Part shown: positions 51,666-61,072 of the stretch, piece by piece
Numbering within the stretch: the stretch's first letter is position 1
How the letters are laid out: each line of letters begins with the position of its first letter
Origin: Maricaulis maris
GTDB taxonomy: Bacteria; Pseudomonadota; Alphaproteobacteria; Caulobacterales; Maricaulaceae
Direction of reading: 5' to 3'
DNA length: 64,000 bases
Assembly (NCBI RefSeq): GCF_003634045.1
Contig: NZ_RBIM01000001.1
Location: 1 to 64,000 of the forward strand
Made by a program: the position numbers and the translations under genes
Notes under the pieces: model-generated
The model's input: only the letters and a program-made list of their open reading frames with translations
Databases searched by the model: none
Told to the model about the DNA's origin: nothing

Positions 51666-53168
51666 CTATCTCGACAGGCGCAGATTGGTGAGATCGCCGG
51701 CGATCATCTCGAAGGCCGAGCGCAGGGCGGTGTCGGACGGGCTGTCATAATACAGGCTGGGGTGGGTGGCGCAGTCGCGCATCATGTCGCGGGTCGAACT
51801 CGACGAGACCTGGAAGGTGATCGTATAGACGCGGATGCCGAGTGATTTGGCGTATTCGCAGGCCGCTTCGGTGCGGTCGTCCAGCGCGTTGCGGATCGTA
51901 TTGTCCGAGCGCGACTGGATGCCCAGCCGTCCGTCGCGCATGAAGCCATAGCCGGAATAGTTCGAATAGTTCGGATTGTTCCGGCCATCGAGATAATTCT
52001 CGCCATCGGTCAGCACCACCATCGCCTTGATCGTGTCGTCCTCGTCGAAGCCGACGCCCTCGGTGAACGGCATGCCGGGCGACAGGACCCGCACGCCCCA
52101 GCTGACCCCGATCGGGATATTGGTCGTGCCGTTGGCGATCATGTCCTCGATCGCGTCGTCGATGGTCGAGCGTTGATTGGTCAGTGGCGTGATCGGGCGT
52201 GCGGTGCAGCCCCATTGCGGGCCGCGGCTCGACGAATTGATCGAGGCGTTGGTGTATTTTGGCGTGTTGCGCATCCGCGCCCGCTCATTCGAGCCACCCA
52301 TCCCGTCATTGAGATAGGAGTTCGAATAGCTGGCATTATTGGCGTAATTGGACTCGTCCGGGGCAAAATAGGGGAGGAAGAGCGTCTGCGGGTCGGACGT
52401 TGTGGGCAATGTGTCCTCGACATCATGCGGGATGGCGCGTGCCTCGACACAGCCTTCCCACGCGCGGTTCTGTATACTGTCATAGAGGTCCCAGCGATTG
52501 GCCGACGGGTCGAAATTCTCCGAATGCAGGGGTGACTGCGCGTCCGGATCCAGCCACCAGGCGCGGTCATATTGGGTGCCGACATTCACCGTCGCCGAGA
52601 AGGGGACCAGTCCGATCTTCAGCCGGTCGGCATCGGCGCCGTCAAACAGGATGTCGGTCAGGAGCAGGCCGGCCGAGCGCAGGCTGGAGATTTTCGAGCC
52701 GCCCATCGAGCCGGTATTGTCGAGCACCATCACCAGTTCCAGCGAAGACCGGGCGCGTTGCACCTCGCTCTCCCAGTGCACGGTGATGTGTTCAATGCCG
52801 ATCAGGCCGAGAATGATCGTCTCGACCCGGCTTTCGGCGCGCACGGTGACGCGGTCATTGTCCTGGTCGAGATGGACGGTGAGGTTCTGGATCGCGCCGA
52901 TCTCGCGGTCGGGATAATTCGCATCGACGAAATCGAGGGCCAGGGCGGTCGCTTCATTCTCGCTGATCGAAGTGCGCACGCCGACCGCCAGCGCCGCCGC
53001 GTCGAGCGCGCGTGACAGGCGGGCGCGGGCATTGAGCGCCTGGTTGATGTCCACCGCCCCGCCGGACAGGACGGTGATCGGGACCAGCAGGAGCGAGAAT
53101 AGTATCGCGATATTGCCGCGGCGATTGCGCGGGAAGTCGCCGAGGCGTCTGAAGAAGTGTCGCAACAT
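51666..53168 (-). CDS. TadG-like pilus/envelope protein with vWA domain (copy 2)
   Basis: A 500-residue paralogue of the gene at 50013. It shares the TadG segment (RRGNIAILFSLLLVPITVLS; GGAVDINQALNARARLSRAL), the vWA start MVLDNTGSMGGSKI and the C-terminus MIAGDLTNLRLSR. The middle has several insertions of Asn/Ser/Tyr-rich loops. ATG at 53168 is used; an in-frame ATG at 53186 is possible. The two copies are in tandem, 93 bases apart, on the same strand. Confidence 0.85.
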   Translation of the reverse strand: MLRHFFRRLGDFPRNRRGNIAILFSLLLVPITVLSGGAVDINQALNARARLSRALDAAALAVGVRTSISENEATALALDFVDANYPDREIGAIQNLTVHLDQDNDRVTVRAESRVETIILGLIGIEHITVHWESEVQRARSSLELVMVLDNTGSMGGSKISSLRSAGLLLTDILFDGADADRLKIGLVPFSATVNVGTQYDRAWWLDPDAQSPLHSENFDPSANRWDLYDSIQNRAWEGCVEARAIPHDVEDTLPTTSDPQTLFLPYFAPDESNYANNASYSNSYLNDGMGGSNERARMRNTPKYTNASINSSSRGPQWGCTARPITPLTNQRSTIDDAIEDMIANGTTNIPIGVSWGVRVLSPGMPFTEGVGFDEDDTIKAMVVLTDGENYLDGRNNPNYSNYSGYGFMRDGRLGIQSRSDNTIRNALDDRTEAACEYAKSLGIRVYTITFQVSSSSTRDMMRDCATHPSLYYDSPSDTALRSAFEMIAGDLTNLRLSR

Positions 53169-53296
53169 GTCGCGGTCTGGTCCCATTGTGAGCAAGGGAC
53201 AGGGTGAACCAGCAGGCCGGACAAGCGGAGCGGTGTTTGATAACGCTGTAAAAAACCTCATAACACTGTCAGCCAAATACGGATCAGATTGTTCCC

Positions 53297-54466
53297 ATGC
53301 CCGCTTCTGCCCATCTCGATACCGCCATCGCCGAACTGCGCGATCTCGTCGCTTTCGACACCACCTCGCGCAATTCCAACCTGCCGCTGATCGACCATGT
53401 CGAGGCCAAGCTCCTGGCCCTCGGCGCGGTCTGCGAGCGCATCCCCAATGAAGACGGCACCAAGGCCAACCTGCATGCCCGTTTCGGGCCGGCGGTCGAT
53501 GGCGGTGTCGTCCTGTCCGGTCATACCGATGTGGTGCCGGTCGATGGCCAGCCCTGGACGTCCGATCCCTGGGTGCTGACCGACAAGGGTGATGGCCGGC
53601 TCTATGGTCGCGGCACCTGCGACATGAAGGGCTTCTCCGCCTGCATTTTGGCGCTGGCCCCGAAAATCGCCGCGGCAAGCCTCAAGACGCCGATCCATAT
53701 CGCGCTTTCCTTTGACGAGGAGGTCGGGTGTCTCGGTGCGCCGGCGCTGATCGACCGGATCATGGAGGGCCCGGTCAAACCCGCCATGGTCGTGGTGGGC
53801 GAGCCTACCGACATGCAAGTCGTCACCGCCCATAAGGGCCTGTTCTCGCTGACCGTGACAGTGCGTGGCCGCGAAGCCCATTCCTCACTGGTCCGCGATG
53901 GCGCCTGTGCCATCACCCATGCGGTGCCGCTGATGCAGTACCTGGTCGATGAGGCTGGAAAAATGGAGGCGTCGGCCCCGGCCGACAGCCCGTTCAACCC
54001 GCCCCATGGCACGCTGACCATTGGCGAGATCAAGGGCGGAACGGCACTCAATATCCTGGCGCTCGAGTGTGAGTTCGGCACGCTGATGCGGCCCTGCCCG
54101 TGGGACGACCCGCACGCAATTGCCGACGGTCTGCGGGAGCGGGCGGCCGGGATCGAGGCGGCGATGAGACAATCCGCACCGGACGCCGCGATCGAGATCA
54201 CGGTGCGTTCCGACGTGCCCGCCTTCGCGCCGGAAAATGACGGGGCTGCCGAGCGCCTTGCCCGCCAGCTCACCGGCGACAATTCCACCCGCGTGGTCTC
54301 CTACGGCACCGAGGCCGGCCAGTTCCAGGCGGCGGGTCTTTCCGTCGTTGTCTGCGGCCCCGGTTCGATCAACCAGGCACATCAGCCGGACGAGTTCGTG
54401 GCGATCGATCAGCTGGCCGCCTGTTGTGAATTTCTTGAGAAAATGGTGCGGAAAATGGAGGCCTGA
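53297..54466 (+). CDS. argE: Acetylornithine deacetylase
   Basis: A 389-residue M20 family metallohydrolase. Zinc ligands are in VVLSGHTDVVPVDG (His), RGTCDMKGF (Asp) and LSFDEEVGCLG (Glu-Glu), with a dimerisation domain in the middle and final His in INQAHQPDEFVAI. It removes the acetyl group from N-acetylornithine in arginine synthesis. Substrate assignment within M20 rests on overall similarity. It is divergent from the TadG-like pair. Confidence 0.85.
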   Translation: MPASAHLDTAIAELRDLVAFDTTSRNSNLPLIDHVEAKLLALGAVCERIPNEDGTKANLHARFGPAVDGGVVLSGHTDVVPVDGQPWTSDPWVLTDKGDGRLYGRGTCDMKGFSACILALAPKIAAASLKTPIHIALSFDEEVGCLGAPALIDRIMEGPVKPAMVVVGEPTDMQVVTAHKGLFSLTVTVRGREAHSSLVRDGACAITHAVPLMQYLVDEAGKMEASAPADSPFNPPHGTLTIGEIKGGTALNILALECEFGTLMRPCPWDDPHAIADGLRERAAGIEAAMRQSAPDAAIEITVRSDVPAFAPENDGAAERLARQLTGDNSTRVVSYGTEAGQFQAAGLSVVVCGPGSINQAHQPDEFVAIDQLAACCEFLEKMVRKMEA

Positions 54467-54486
54467 CATCGCGGCCGGGGACAGCC

Positions 54487-54891
54487 ATGAGTTACCGTTA
54501 CACCTTTGACACGGAGATCAATGCCTTCCGGATCCGGTTCGAAGGCCGGGTCGATATGGAAGAGATCCTGAAGTCGGATCGGGAGATAATCGGTGAGCCG
54601 CAATGGGCCGACTCGCGCCGTATCCTGACGCATCTCGATATTGATGCCGATCTGAGCGCCCTGACCCTGCAGAAATATCTCAAGGTCGCCATGCCCTATA
54701 TGGATGCGACCCGTGATATCCGCGGCCGGGGAACGCGAGAAGCCTGGGTCATCCCGGCGCGCTGGAACTCGCCGATCATCCAGGTCTGGGAGCAATTGCC
54801 CCACAAGGACGAGCATCACGCTTTCGCGGTCTTCGACACCGAACCGGAAGCGTTGGCTTGGCTGCTGCAGTCGGTGGTACAGGCCCGTTAG
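54487..54891 (+). CDS. STAS/SpoIIAA-like hypothetical protein
   Basis: A 134-residue protein starting MSYRYTFDTEINAFRIRFEG with alternating strands and helices (RILTHLDIDADLSALTLQKY; EAWVIPARWNSPIIQVWEQL). The pattern resembles small SpoIIAA-like/STAS-fold proteins common in alphaproteobacteria. Twenty bases separate it from argE, so it may be co-transcribed. Function is unknown. Confidence 0.6.
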   Translation: MSYRYTFDTEINAFRIRFEGRVDMEEILKSDREIIGEPQWADSRRILTHLDIDADLSALTLQKYLKVAMPYMDATRDIRGRGTREAWVIPARWNSPIIQVWEQLPHKDEHHAFAVFDTEPEALAWLLQSVVQAR

Positions 54892-54987
54892 GCCGAGCCC
54901 GAAAATCCGGGCCCCGTGAGGCGCCGTTTTCGTACTAGAGCCCGACCCAATTCGGGGGGCGCATGTTTCTCGGGGGCCATTCCACAA

Positions 54988-55448
54988 CCGTCATCCTGAC
55001 GCACGTCAGGACCCAGTGGGGCGGTTGGCCTGGCGTCCGGATTTTGACGGAATGGCGGTGTGTGGGAAGGCTCGGGATCAAAAGGGCGGCAATCTCAATC
55101 CATCGGTGCCCACATCTGGATGGTGTCGTAGAGATCATCCCAGTCCGGATTGGTGGCTTCGATCAATTCGAGCTTCCAAGACCGCCGCCAGTTTTTCAGG
55201 CGCTTTTCACGCTCAATGGCGAAGCCGAAATCTTCGTGAAACTCGTACCAGACCAGTCGGTGGACCCCATATTTGCGCGTGAAGGCAGAACCCTTGCCGT
55301 CGCGATGCAGCATCACCCGCATGGCGATATTGCCGGTGACACCGATGTAAAGCGTTCCGTTTCGCTGGCTCGCCAGTATGTAGACACAGGGGTGTTTCGC
55401 CATCCAAGCCTCAGCCGGTCTGGGTCCTGACTTTCGTCAGGATGACGG
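54988..55448. mobile_element. Putative GIY-YIG element with palindromic inverted ends
   Basis: A 461-bp segment bounded by 29-bp inverted repeats (54988-55016 and 55420-55448) that differ at only two positions in their centres. Each begins CCGTCATCCTGACG on the outside, and each contains an internal stem (CCTGAC...GTCAGG), as in REP-like repeats. The only gene inside is the GIY-YIG nuclease, which nearly fills the element. Two gene-less copies with the same ends follow. It is proposed as an autonomous element. Confidence 0.6.
55095..55403 (-). CDS. GIY-YIG nuclease family protein (UPF0213-like)
   Basis: A 102-residue protein with the GIY-YIG core CVYILASQRNGTLYIGVTGN, then the catalytic Arg in AMRVMLHR and Glu in FAIEREKRLKNWRR. 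It is the single-domain UrvC/Slx1-like form with no DNA-binding extension. Its coding sequence ends and starts close to flanking inverted repeats (16 bases from the right one). It is likely to cut DNA; whether it acts on the repeats is unknown. Confidence 0.88.
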   Translation of the reverse strand: MAKHPCVYILASQRNGTLYIGVTGNIAMRVMLHRDGKGSAFTRKYGVHRLVWYEFHEDFGFAIEREKRLKNWRRSWKLELIEATNPDWDDLYDTIQMWAPMD

Positions 55449-55874
55449 CTGGTGGTGTCGGCAAACTGTGACCGATGTCACGCCTTCACAACATTATGGC
55501 TCACAAATCACCGTCATCCTGACGCACGTCAGGACCCAGTGGGGCGGTGCCGCCAGGTGGTGGTGTTCGCCGGCGTGAAGGCGGATTTATGTCTCGGGTA
55601 GATGGCGGACCGTTTGATGGAATCGTGCCGGTCTGGGTCCTGACTTTCGTCAGGATGACGGCTGGCGGTGGCGGCAGGCTGTGACCGATGTCACGCCTTC
55701 ACAACATTATGGCTCAGCAAACACCGTCATCCTGACGCACGTCAGGACCCAGTGGGGCGGTGGGGCCAGGTGGTGGTGTTCGCCGGCGTGAAGGCGGATT
55801 TATGTCTCGGGCAGATGGCGGACCGTTTGATGGAATCGCGCCGGTCTGGGTCCTGACTTTCGTCAGGATGACGG
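55449..55874. repeat. 213-bp tandem duplication with two MITE-like elements
   Basis: Two units (55449-55661 and 55662-55874) have a period of exactly 213 bp. Each has a 62-base spacer (CACGCCTTCACAACATTATG inside) followed by a 151-bp element (55511-55661; 55724-55874) with the same palindromic inverted ends as the GIY-YIG element but no gene. The near identity indicates recent duplication. Confidence 0.85.
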
Positions 55875-55893
55875 TAGAGGGTCGCGCGCGCAC

Positions 55894-55924
55894 AAAAAAA
55901 AGGGCGCCGCAGCGGGCGCCCTTT
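55894..55924 (-). terminator. Rho-independent terminator of the sulfolipid gene
   Basis: On the minus strand, a perfect 10-bp stem (arms 55915-55924 and 55899-55908, loop of six) is followed by a run of eight T's (55901-55894). It lies 20 bases after the sqdB stop. Confidence 0.9.
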
Positions 55925-55944
55925 GATCGTGGCGTCAGACTCGC

Positions 55945-57153
55945 CTACTCCGCCGCCGTCTCCGCCGGCTTGGCGATGGCCGCGTCCTCACGCCCCTTGC
56001 CCCAATAGGAAATGCAGGGGATTTTCGAGTTGTCGCAGCGGTCCGCATATTTGCGGGCGATGTCGGTGACTTCTTCCATCAGCCCGTCGGCGAGCGTGGT
56101 CGGGTTCAGGCCCAGCTGGAGGAAGGTGTTGTTCTCGACATGCAGGTCGTTTTCGTCCGCCTCATTGCGCGGATTGGGGACGAGCTGCATCTCGGCGCCG
56201 GCCAGGTCGCAGATCATCTTGGCCAGGTCGCGGACCCGGTGGGTCTCGGTCATCTGGTTGAGGATATGGACCTTGTCGCCCGGCTTGGGCGGGTTCTCGA
56301 CCGCCAGCTGGATGCAGCGCACCGTGTCCTGGATATGGATGAAGGCGCGCGTCTGGCCGCCCGTACCGTGCACGGTCATCGGATAGTTCACCGCCGCCTG
56401 CATCAGGAAGCGGTTGAGCACCGTTCCGTAATCGCCGTCATAGTCGAAGCGGTTGATCAGGCGCTCATCGCGCTTGGTCTCTTCGGTCTGGGTGCCCCAG
56501 ACAATGCCCTGGTGGAGATCGGTGATCTTCACCTTGTCGTTCTTGTTGTAGAAATGGAAGAAGAGCTGATCCTGGGTCTTGGTCATGTGATAGATCGAAC
56601 CCGGATTGGCCGGATAGAGGATTTCCTGATCCTTCAGGCCCTCATCGGTCTCGATCTTCACCTTCAGATAGCCCTCGGGAATCTTCATCCCGGCCGTGCC
56701 ATAGCCATAGACGCCCATCGTGCCGAGGTGGACGAGGTGGATGTCGCGGCCGGTCTCGACGATCGCAGCGAGTACGTCATTGGTGGCGTTGAGATTATTG
56801 TCGACCGTATAGCGCTTGTGGCGGGCCGATTTCATCGAATAGGGGGCCGCCCGCTGTTCCGCGAAATGGATGATCGTGTCGGGCTGTTCGGCCTCGATCA
56901 GATCGACGAGTTCCTGATAGTCCTTGCCGACATTCATGTTCACGAAGCCGATGTCGCGCCCCGACACCTCTTTCCACGCGGCCAGGCGTTCCGACATCGG
57001 ACGGATCGGTGTCAGGCTTTCGACTTCCAGCTCGATATCGATCTTGCGGCGCGAGAGATTGTCGACGATGACGACGTCATGGCCGAGATTGGAAAGGTGG
57101 AGTGCGGTCGGCCATCCGCAGAAGCCGTCTCCGCCCAGAACGATTACTTTCAT
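55945..57153 (-). CDS. sqdB: UDP-sulfoquinovose synthase
   Basis: A 402-residue short-chain dehydrogenase/epimerase. The NAD-binding motif is [19 protein letters not shown] and the SQD1-specific segments are [29 protein letters not shown] and [20 protein letters not shown] (YxxxK-like). It makes UDP-sulfoquinovose from UDP-glucose and sulfite for the sulfolipid SQDG. No sqdX/sqdC partner is next to it. The gene has its own terminator. Confidence 0.93.
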   Translation of the reverse strand: MKVIVLGGDGFCGWPTALHLSNLGHDVVIVDNLSRRKIDIELEVESLTPIRPMSERLAAWKEVSGRDIGFVNMNVGKDYQELVDLIEAEQPDTIIHFAEQRAAPYSMKSARHKRYTVDNNLNATNDVLAAIVETGRDIHLVHLGTMGVYGYGTAGMKIPEGYLKVKIETDEGLKDQEILYPANPGSIYHMTKTQDQLFFHFYNKNDKVKITDLHQGIVWGTQTEETKRDERLINRFDYDGDYGTVLNRFLMQAAVNYPMTVHGTGGQTRAFIHIQDTVRCIQLAVENPPKPGDKVHILNQMTETHRVRDLAKMICDLAGAEMQLVPNPRNEADENDLHVENNTFLQLGLNPTTLADGLMEEVTDIARKYADRCDNSKIPCISYWGKGREDAAIAKPAETAAE

Positions 57154-57530
57154 GCGACGTCTGCCCTTGACGTTAAATCCCTAGGTTTTTTGTTCTCGCA
57201 GTGAGGGGCTGGCATGGCAAGGGGTGGTCTGCTGTCCAGCTGATCGCGTCATGCGGGCAAGCTTGGCTCGACCGGCGCGAGCTGCTTGGTGCAAGCGGTA
57301 GCGTTATCATCAATGGTTGGTGCGAGAATGCGGCATTTTCGGCATGATGCTTGCGTGTTGACTTAAAAAAGCGATGAAATGGGCGGCGCAGTCGTGATTT
57401 GTAAAAAATTCCGTCCCTTGCTGTTTTGCGGCACCGCATCGGTGGACTAGGGCCTCAAAGGCCGCTAAATCCGCGCCAACTTCTTCCGGACGAGCCCTGC
57501 GTCCGGTCGATCTGACAAGGAGAGATGAGC
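57154..57530. other. Intergenic region between sqdB and gap
   Basis: About 375 bases between two divergent genes, so it should contain both promoters. TTGACTTAAAAAAGC at 57359-57373 gives a possible -35 for gap but no clear -10. The segment is less GC-rich than the surroundings. AAGGAG lies before the gap start. No gene or RNA is recognised. Confidence 0.4.
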
Positions 57531-58541
57531 ATGGCCCTTCGGGTTGCGATTACCGGTTTTGGTCGTATTGGCCGTCTGGCGTTGCGCGCGGTTCTGGAGA
57601 ACAAGCGCTGGGACGAGGTCGAGATTGTCGCGATCAATGACAGTTCCACCCCCGAAACCAATGCCCACCTCCTGACCTATGACAGTGTCCACGGCCGCTA
57701 TCCCGGCGAGATCAAGGTCGGTGATGACTGGATCGATGCCGGTTTCGGCAAGATCCAGAAAGTCTCCAACCGCAATCCGGCCGAGCTGCCCTGGGGTGAT
57801 ATGGGCGTCGATATCGTCATGGAATGCACCGGGGCCTTCAACTCGAAAGAGGCCGCGATGGCCCATATCGAGGCAGGCGCCAAACGCGTCCTGTGCTCGG
57901 CTCCGGCCAAGAATGCCGACAAGACCATCGTCTATGGCGTCAATCACGACCAGCTGACCGCCGACGACATCATCGTCTCCAACGCCTCATGCACGACCAA
58001 TGGCCTGGCCCCGGTCGCCAAGGTGCTAAATGACGCCGTCGGCATCGAGCGTGGCCACATGACCACCATCCACGCCTATACCGGCGACCAGCCGACGCTG
58101 GACCGCAATCACAAGGATTTGCACCGCGCCCGCGCCGCCGCCATGTCGATGGTCCCGACCTCGACCGGGGCCGCCAAGGCTGTCGGCCTGGTCCTGCCGG
58201 AACTGGTCGGCAAGCTCGATGGCGCCGCCGTGCGCGTGCCGACCCCGAATGTGTCGCTGATCGATCTCGTCTTCACGCCGGGCCGCGCCACGACAGCGCA
58301 AGAGCTGGCTGAAGCCGTCAAGGCCGCCGCTGACGGTCCGATGAAGGGCGTGCTGGGTTATGACAGCCTGCCGCTGGTCTCGATCGATTATAATCACGAC
58401 AGCCGTTCCTCGATCGTGGCCCTCGACAAGATCAAGGTCATCGACGAGCGCCTGGCCCGGGTCATGACCTGGTATGACAATGAGTGGGGCTTTGCTTGCC
58501 GCATGGTCGACACCACCGTCGCCATGGGCAAATTCCTGTAG
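57531..58541 (+). CDS. gap: Glyceraldehyde-3-phosphate dehydrogenase, type I
   Basis: A 336-residue enzyme of glycolysis/gluconeogenesis. The Rossmann motif is ITGFGRIGRLALRAVLE, catalytic Cys is in SNASCTTNGLAPVAKVL, and the phosphate-binding and C-terminal motifs are HAYTGDQ and WYDNEWGFACRMVD. The first codon is taken as the ATG at 57531 because AAGGAG lies eight bases before it; the ATG at 57525 is too close. It forms an operon with pgk 23 bases downstream. Confidence 0.95.
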   Translation: MALRVAITGFGRIGRLALRAVLENKRWDEVEIVAINDSSTPETNAHLLTYDSVHGRYPGEIKVGDDWIDAGFGKIQKVSNRNPAELPWGDMGVDIVMECTGAFNSKEAAMAHIEAGAKRVLCSAPAKNADKTIVYGVNHDQLTADDIIVSNASCTTNGLAPVAKVLNDAVGIERGHMTTIHAYTGDQPTLDRNHKDLHRARAAAMSMVPTSTGAAKAVGLVLPELVGKLDGAAVRVPTPNVSLIDLVFTPGRATTAQELAEAVKAAADGPMKGVLGYDSLPLVSIDYNHDSRSSIVALDKIKVIDERLARVMTWYDNEWGFACRMVDTTVAMGKFL

Positions 58542-58564
58542 TTCGAGCGCCAAGAGGCTCCGTC

Positions 58565-59776
58565 ATGACCACGATCCGCCGCATCCAGGATGCCGATGTC
58601 CAGGGCAAGCGCGTGCTTGTCCGGGTTGATTTCAACGTGCCGATGAAGGACGGGCAGGTCAGTGACGCGACGCGTCTGGAATCGGCCCTGCCGACGATTG
58701 ACCATCTTGTCGAGCGCGGCGCGAAAGTGATCCTGATGGCCCATTTCGGTCGTCCCAAGGGACAGCGCGTTGCGGAGATGTCGCTGGAGCCGGTCTGCCA
58801 GCCGCTGGCGGATCTGATGGGTGTCGAGCTCAGCTTTGTGGACGATGTCGCGGGTGACGATGCCGCCGCGGCTGTCGCCGGCCTGTCCGATGGCGATGTC
58901 CTGTTGTTGCAGAATACGCGCTATGAGCCGGGCGAAGAGAAAAATGAGGCCGGTTTTGCCAAGGCGCTTGCCGCACTCGGTGACATTTACGTCAATGACG
59001 CCTTCTCCGCCGCGCACCGCGCCCATGCGTCGACAGAAGGCGTAACCCATCACCTGCCGTCCTATGCCGGTCTGGCCCTGCAGCGTGAGATCGACCATCT
59101 GGTCGCGGCGCTGGAAAGCCCGAAACGTCCGGTCATCGCCCTGGTGGGCGGCGCCAAGGTCTCGACCAAGATCGACCTGCTGCAAAACCTGGTGAAGAAG
59201 GTCGACACGCTCTTCGTCGGTGGTGGGATGGCCAACACCCTGCTGCACGCTCAGGGCATCAAGATCGGTGCCAGCCTGTGCGAGAAGGACCTCGTCGACA
59301 CCGCCCGCGCCATCCTGGCGGCGGCCGAGGAAAGCGGCTGCAAGCTGATGCTGCCGAGCGATGTGGTGCTGGCAAAGGAATTCAAACCCAATCCGGAGAC
59401 CCGCTTGGCCGCCGTCACCGATGTTGCTGACGACGAGATGATCCTCGATTGCGGTCCGGCCACCGTGGTCGCGCTCGGCCAGGCGATCGACAAGTCGGCA
59501 ACGCTGATCTGGAACGGACCACTCGGCGCCTTCGAGACGCCGCCTTTTGATACCGCGACGGTCGAGGCAGCCCGCCACGCCGCCCGCGCCGCCGTCGAAG
59601 GCGAGCTGATTGCCGTGGCCGGCGGTGGCGACACGGTCGCCGCCATGAACCAGGCTGGTGTCGCCGGTGATTTCACCTTCATCTCGACCGCCGGGGGTGC
59701 TTTCCTGGAGTGGATGGAAGGCAAGACGCTGCCGGGTGTGGCCGCCGTCATGGGGACGCCAGAACTGGTCGCGTGA
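58565..59776 (+). CDS. pgk: Phosphoglycerate kinase
   Basis: A 403-residue kinase. N-terminal motif VQGKRVLVRVDFNVPMKDG, substrate site ILMAHFGRPKG, YVNDAFSAAHRAHAST, and nucleotide-binding segments ALVGGAKVSTKIDLL and GGGDTVAAMNQAG. It converts 1,3-bisphosphoglycerate and ADP to 3-phosphoglycerate and ATP. ATG at 58565 is used; readings from 58484 overlap the gap gene. Confidence 0.95.
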   Translation: MTTIRRIQDADVQGKRVLVRVDFNVPMKDGQVSDATRLESALPTIDHLVERGAKVILMAHFGRPKGQRVAEMSLEPVCQPLADLMGVELSFVDDVAGDDAAAAVAGLSDGDVLLLQNTRYEPGEEKNEAGFAKALAALGDIYVNDAFSAAHRAHASTEGVTHHLPSYAGLALQREIDHLVAALESPKRPVIALVGGAKVSTKIDLLQNLVKKVDTLFVGGGMANTLLHAQGIKIGASLCEKDLVDTARAILAAAEESGCKLMLPSDVVLAKEFKPNPETRLAAVTDVADDEMILDCGPATVVALGQAIDKSATLIWNGPLGAFETPPFDTATVEAARHAARAAVEGELIAVAGGGDTVAAMNQAGVAGDFTFISTAGGAFLEWMEGKTLPGVAAVMGTPELVA

Positions 59777-59952
59777 CGCGGCGGGATGACTTGCCGCATA
59801 TCGGATGGTATCGGTAACATGAAAAGTCGGGCGCGGCGCGAAAATCCGCGCCTGACCGGTGGGAATTCACGCCGTCCCGCGCTAAAAGGGCGGCGTTGGA
59901 ACGGGCAGGCGGGCGCCTGCCGCAATATGCTTGAACAGCTGGGGGTATCCTG

Positions 59953-60990
59953 ATGGATCTCGATCAACTCAACGAAATCGCCTGCGCCATGGTGGCCCCG
60001 GGCAAGGGTATTCTGGCCGCTGACGAGTCGACCGGCACGATCGGCAAGCGCTTTGCCTCGATCGGTCTGGACAACACGCCGGACAATCGCCGCGACTGGC
60101 GTGACATGCTGTTCCGCACCGAGCCGGCCATGAGCAAGCACATTTCCGGCGTCATCCTCTATGATGAAACCATCCGCCAGAGCGCCAAGGACGGCACCGC
60201 TCTGACCAAGCTGATCACCGATGCCGGCTCGATCCCGGGCATCAAGGTCGATATGGGTGCCAAGCCGCTGGCCGGTGCCGAGGGCGAAACCATCACCGAG
60301 GGCCTCGACGGTCTGCGCGATCGCCTGGCTGATTATTACGAGCTGGGCGCCCGCTTCGCCAAATGGCGCGCCGTGGTCAATATCGGCGGTGGCAGCGATG
60401 ACAGCGTGCCGAGCCAGTATTGCATCAACACCAACATGCACGCCCTGGCCCGCTATGCCGCCCTGTGCCAGGAAGCCAATATCGTCCCGATCGTCGAGCC
60501 GGAAGTCATCATGGATGGCGATCACTCGATCGAGCGCTGCTATGAAGTCACCGAGTTTGCGCTGAAGACGCTTTACCGCGAGCTGTTCGATCAGGGCGTC
60601 GTGCTGGAAGGCACGATCCTGAAGCCGAACATGGTCATCTCCGGTACCACCAATGATGATCGCGCCAGCCGCGAGGAAGTCGCCGACATGACGGTCCAGT
60701 GCCTGGCCAATTGCGTGCCGGCGGCGGTGCCCGGCATCGCCTTCCTGTCCGGCGGTCAGTCCGACGAGGAAGCCACCGATCATCTCTCGATCATGAATGA
60801 GGCCTATGACCTGCCCTGGCCGATGACCTTCTCCTACGGCCGCGCCCTGCAGGCCGCCCCGCTGAAAGCCTGGGCCGGCAAGGCGGAAAATTACGCGGCT
60901 GCCCAGGCCGCCTTCAACCATCGCGCCCGCATGAACGGCCTCGCCTCGCTGGGCGAGTACAAGCCGGAGATGGAAAAAGAGACGGCTTAG
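59953..60990 (+). CDS. Class I fructose-bisphosphate aldolase
   Basis: A 345-residue aldolase of the eukaryote-like class I type: MVAPGKGILAADESTGTIGK, the segment RDMLFRTEPAMSKHISGVIL, PIVEPEVIMDGDHSIERCYE, and the Schiff-base Lys in LEGTILKPNMVISGTTND. It cleaves fructose-1,6-bisphosphate without a metal ion. It lies 176 bases after pgk, probably with its own promoter. Its gap-pgk-fba order is typical of alphaproteobacteria, but the metal-dependent class II enzyme is more common in bacteria. Confidence 0.95.
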   Translation: MDLDQLNEIACAMVAPGKGILAADESTGTIGKRFASIGLDNTPDNRRDWRDMLFRTEPAMSKHISGVILYDETIRQSAKDGTALTKLITDAGSIPGIKVDMGAKPLAGAEGETITEGLDGLRDRLADYYELGARFAKWRAVVNIGGGSDDSVPSQYCINTNMHALARYAALCQEANIVPIVEPEVIMDGDHSIERCYEVTEFALKTLYRELFDQGVVLEGTILKPNMVISGTTNDDRASREEVADMTVQCLANCVPAAVPGIAFLSGGQSDEEATDHLSIMNEAYDLPWPMTFSYGRALQAAPLKAWAGKAENYAAAQAAFNHRARMNGLASLGEYKPEMEKETA

Positions 60991-61020
60991 GTCACGACCT
61001 CCCAGACCGACGCACAACAA

Positions 61021-61050
61021 AAAACCCCCGGCCGTCTGGCTGGGGGTTTT
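61021..61050. terminator. Bidirectional terminator
   Basis: Inverted repeat AAAACCCCC (61021-61029) with GGGGGTTTT (61042-61050), with further GCC/GGC pairing inside. A's on the left and T's on the right allow action for the aldolase gene (plus) and the secreted protein gene (minus). Confidence 0.9.
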
Positions 61051-61072
61051 CCGTTCCGGATATCCGGTTGGC

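Noticed and set aside
55449-55874. CRISPR-like array
   Set aside because: The period is 213 bp with only two units and duplicated, not unique, spacers; palindromic ends point to mobile repeats.
59251-61020. Minus-strand open frame of 589 codons
   Set aside because: Antisense shadow across pgk and the aldolase gene.
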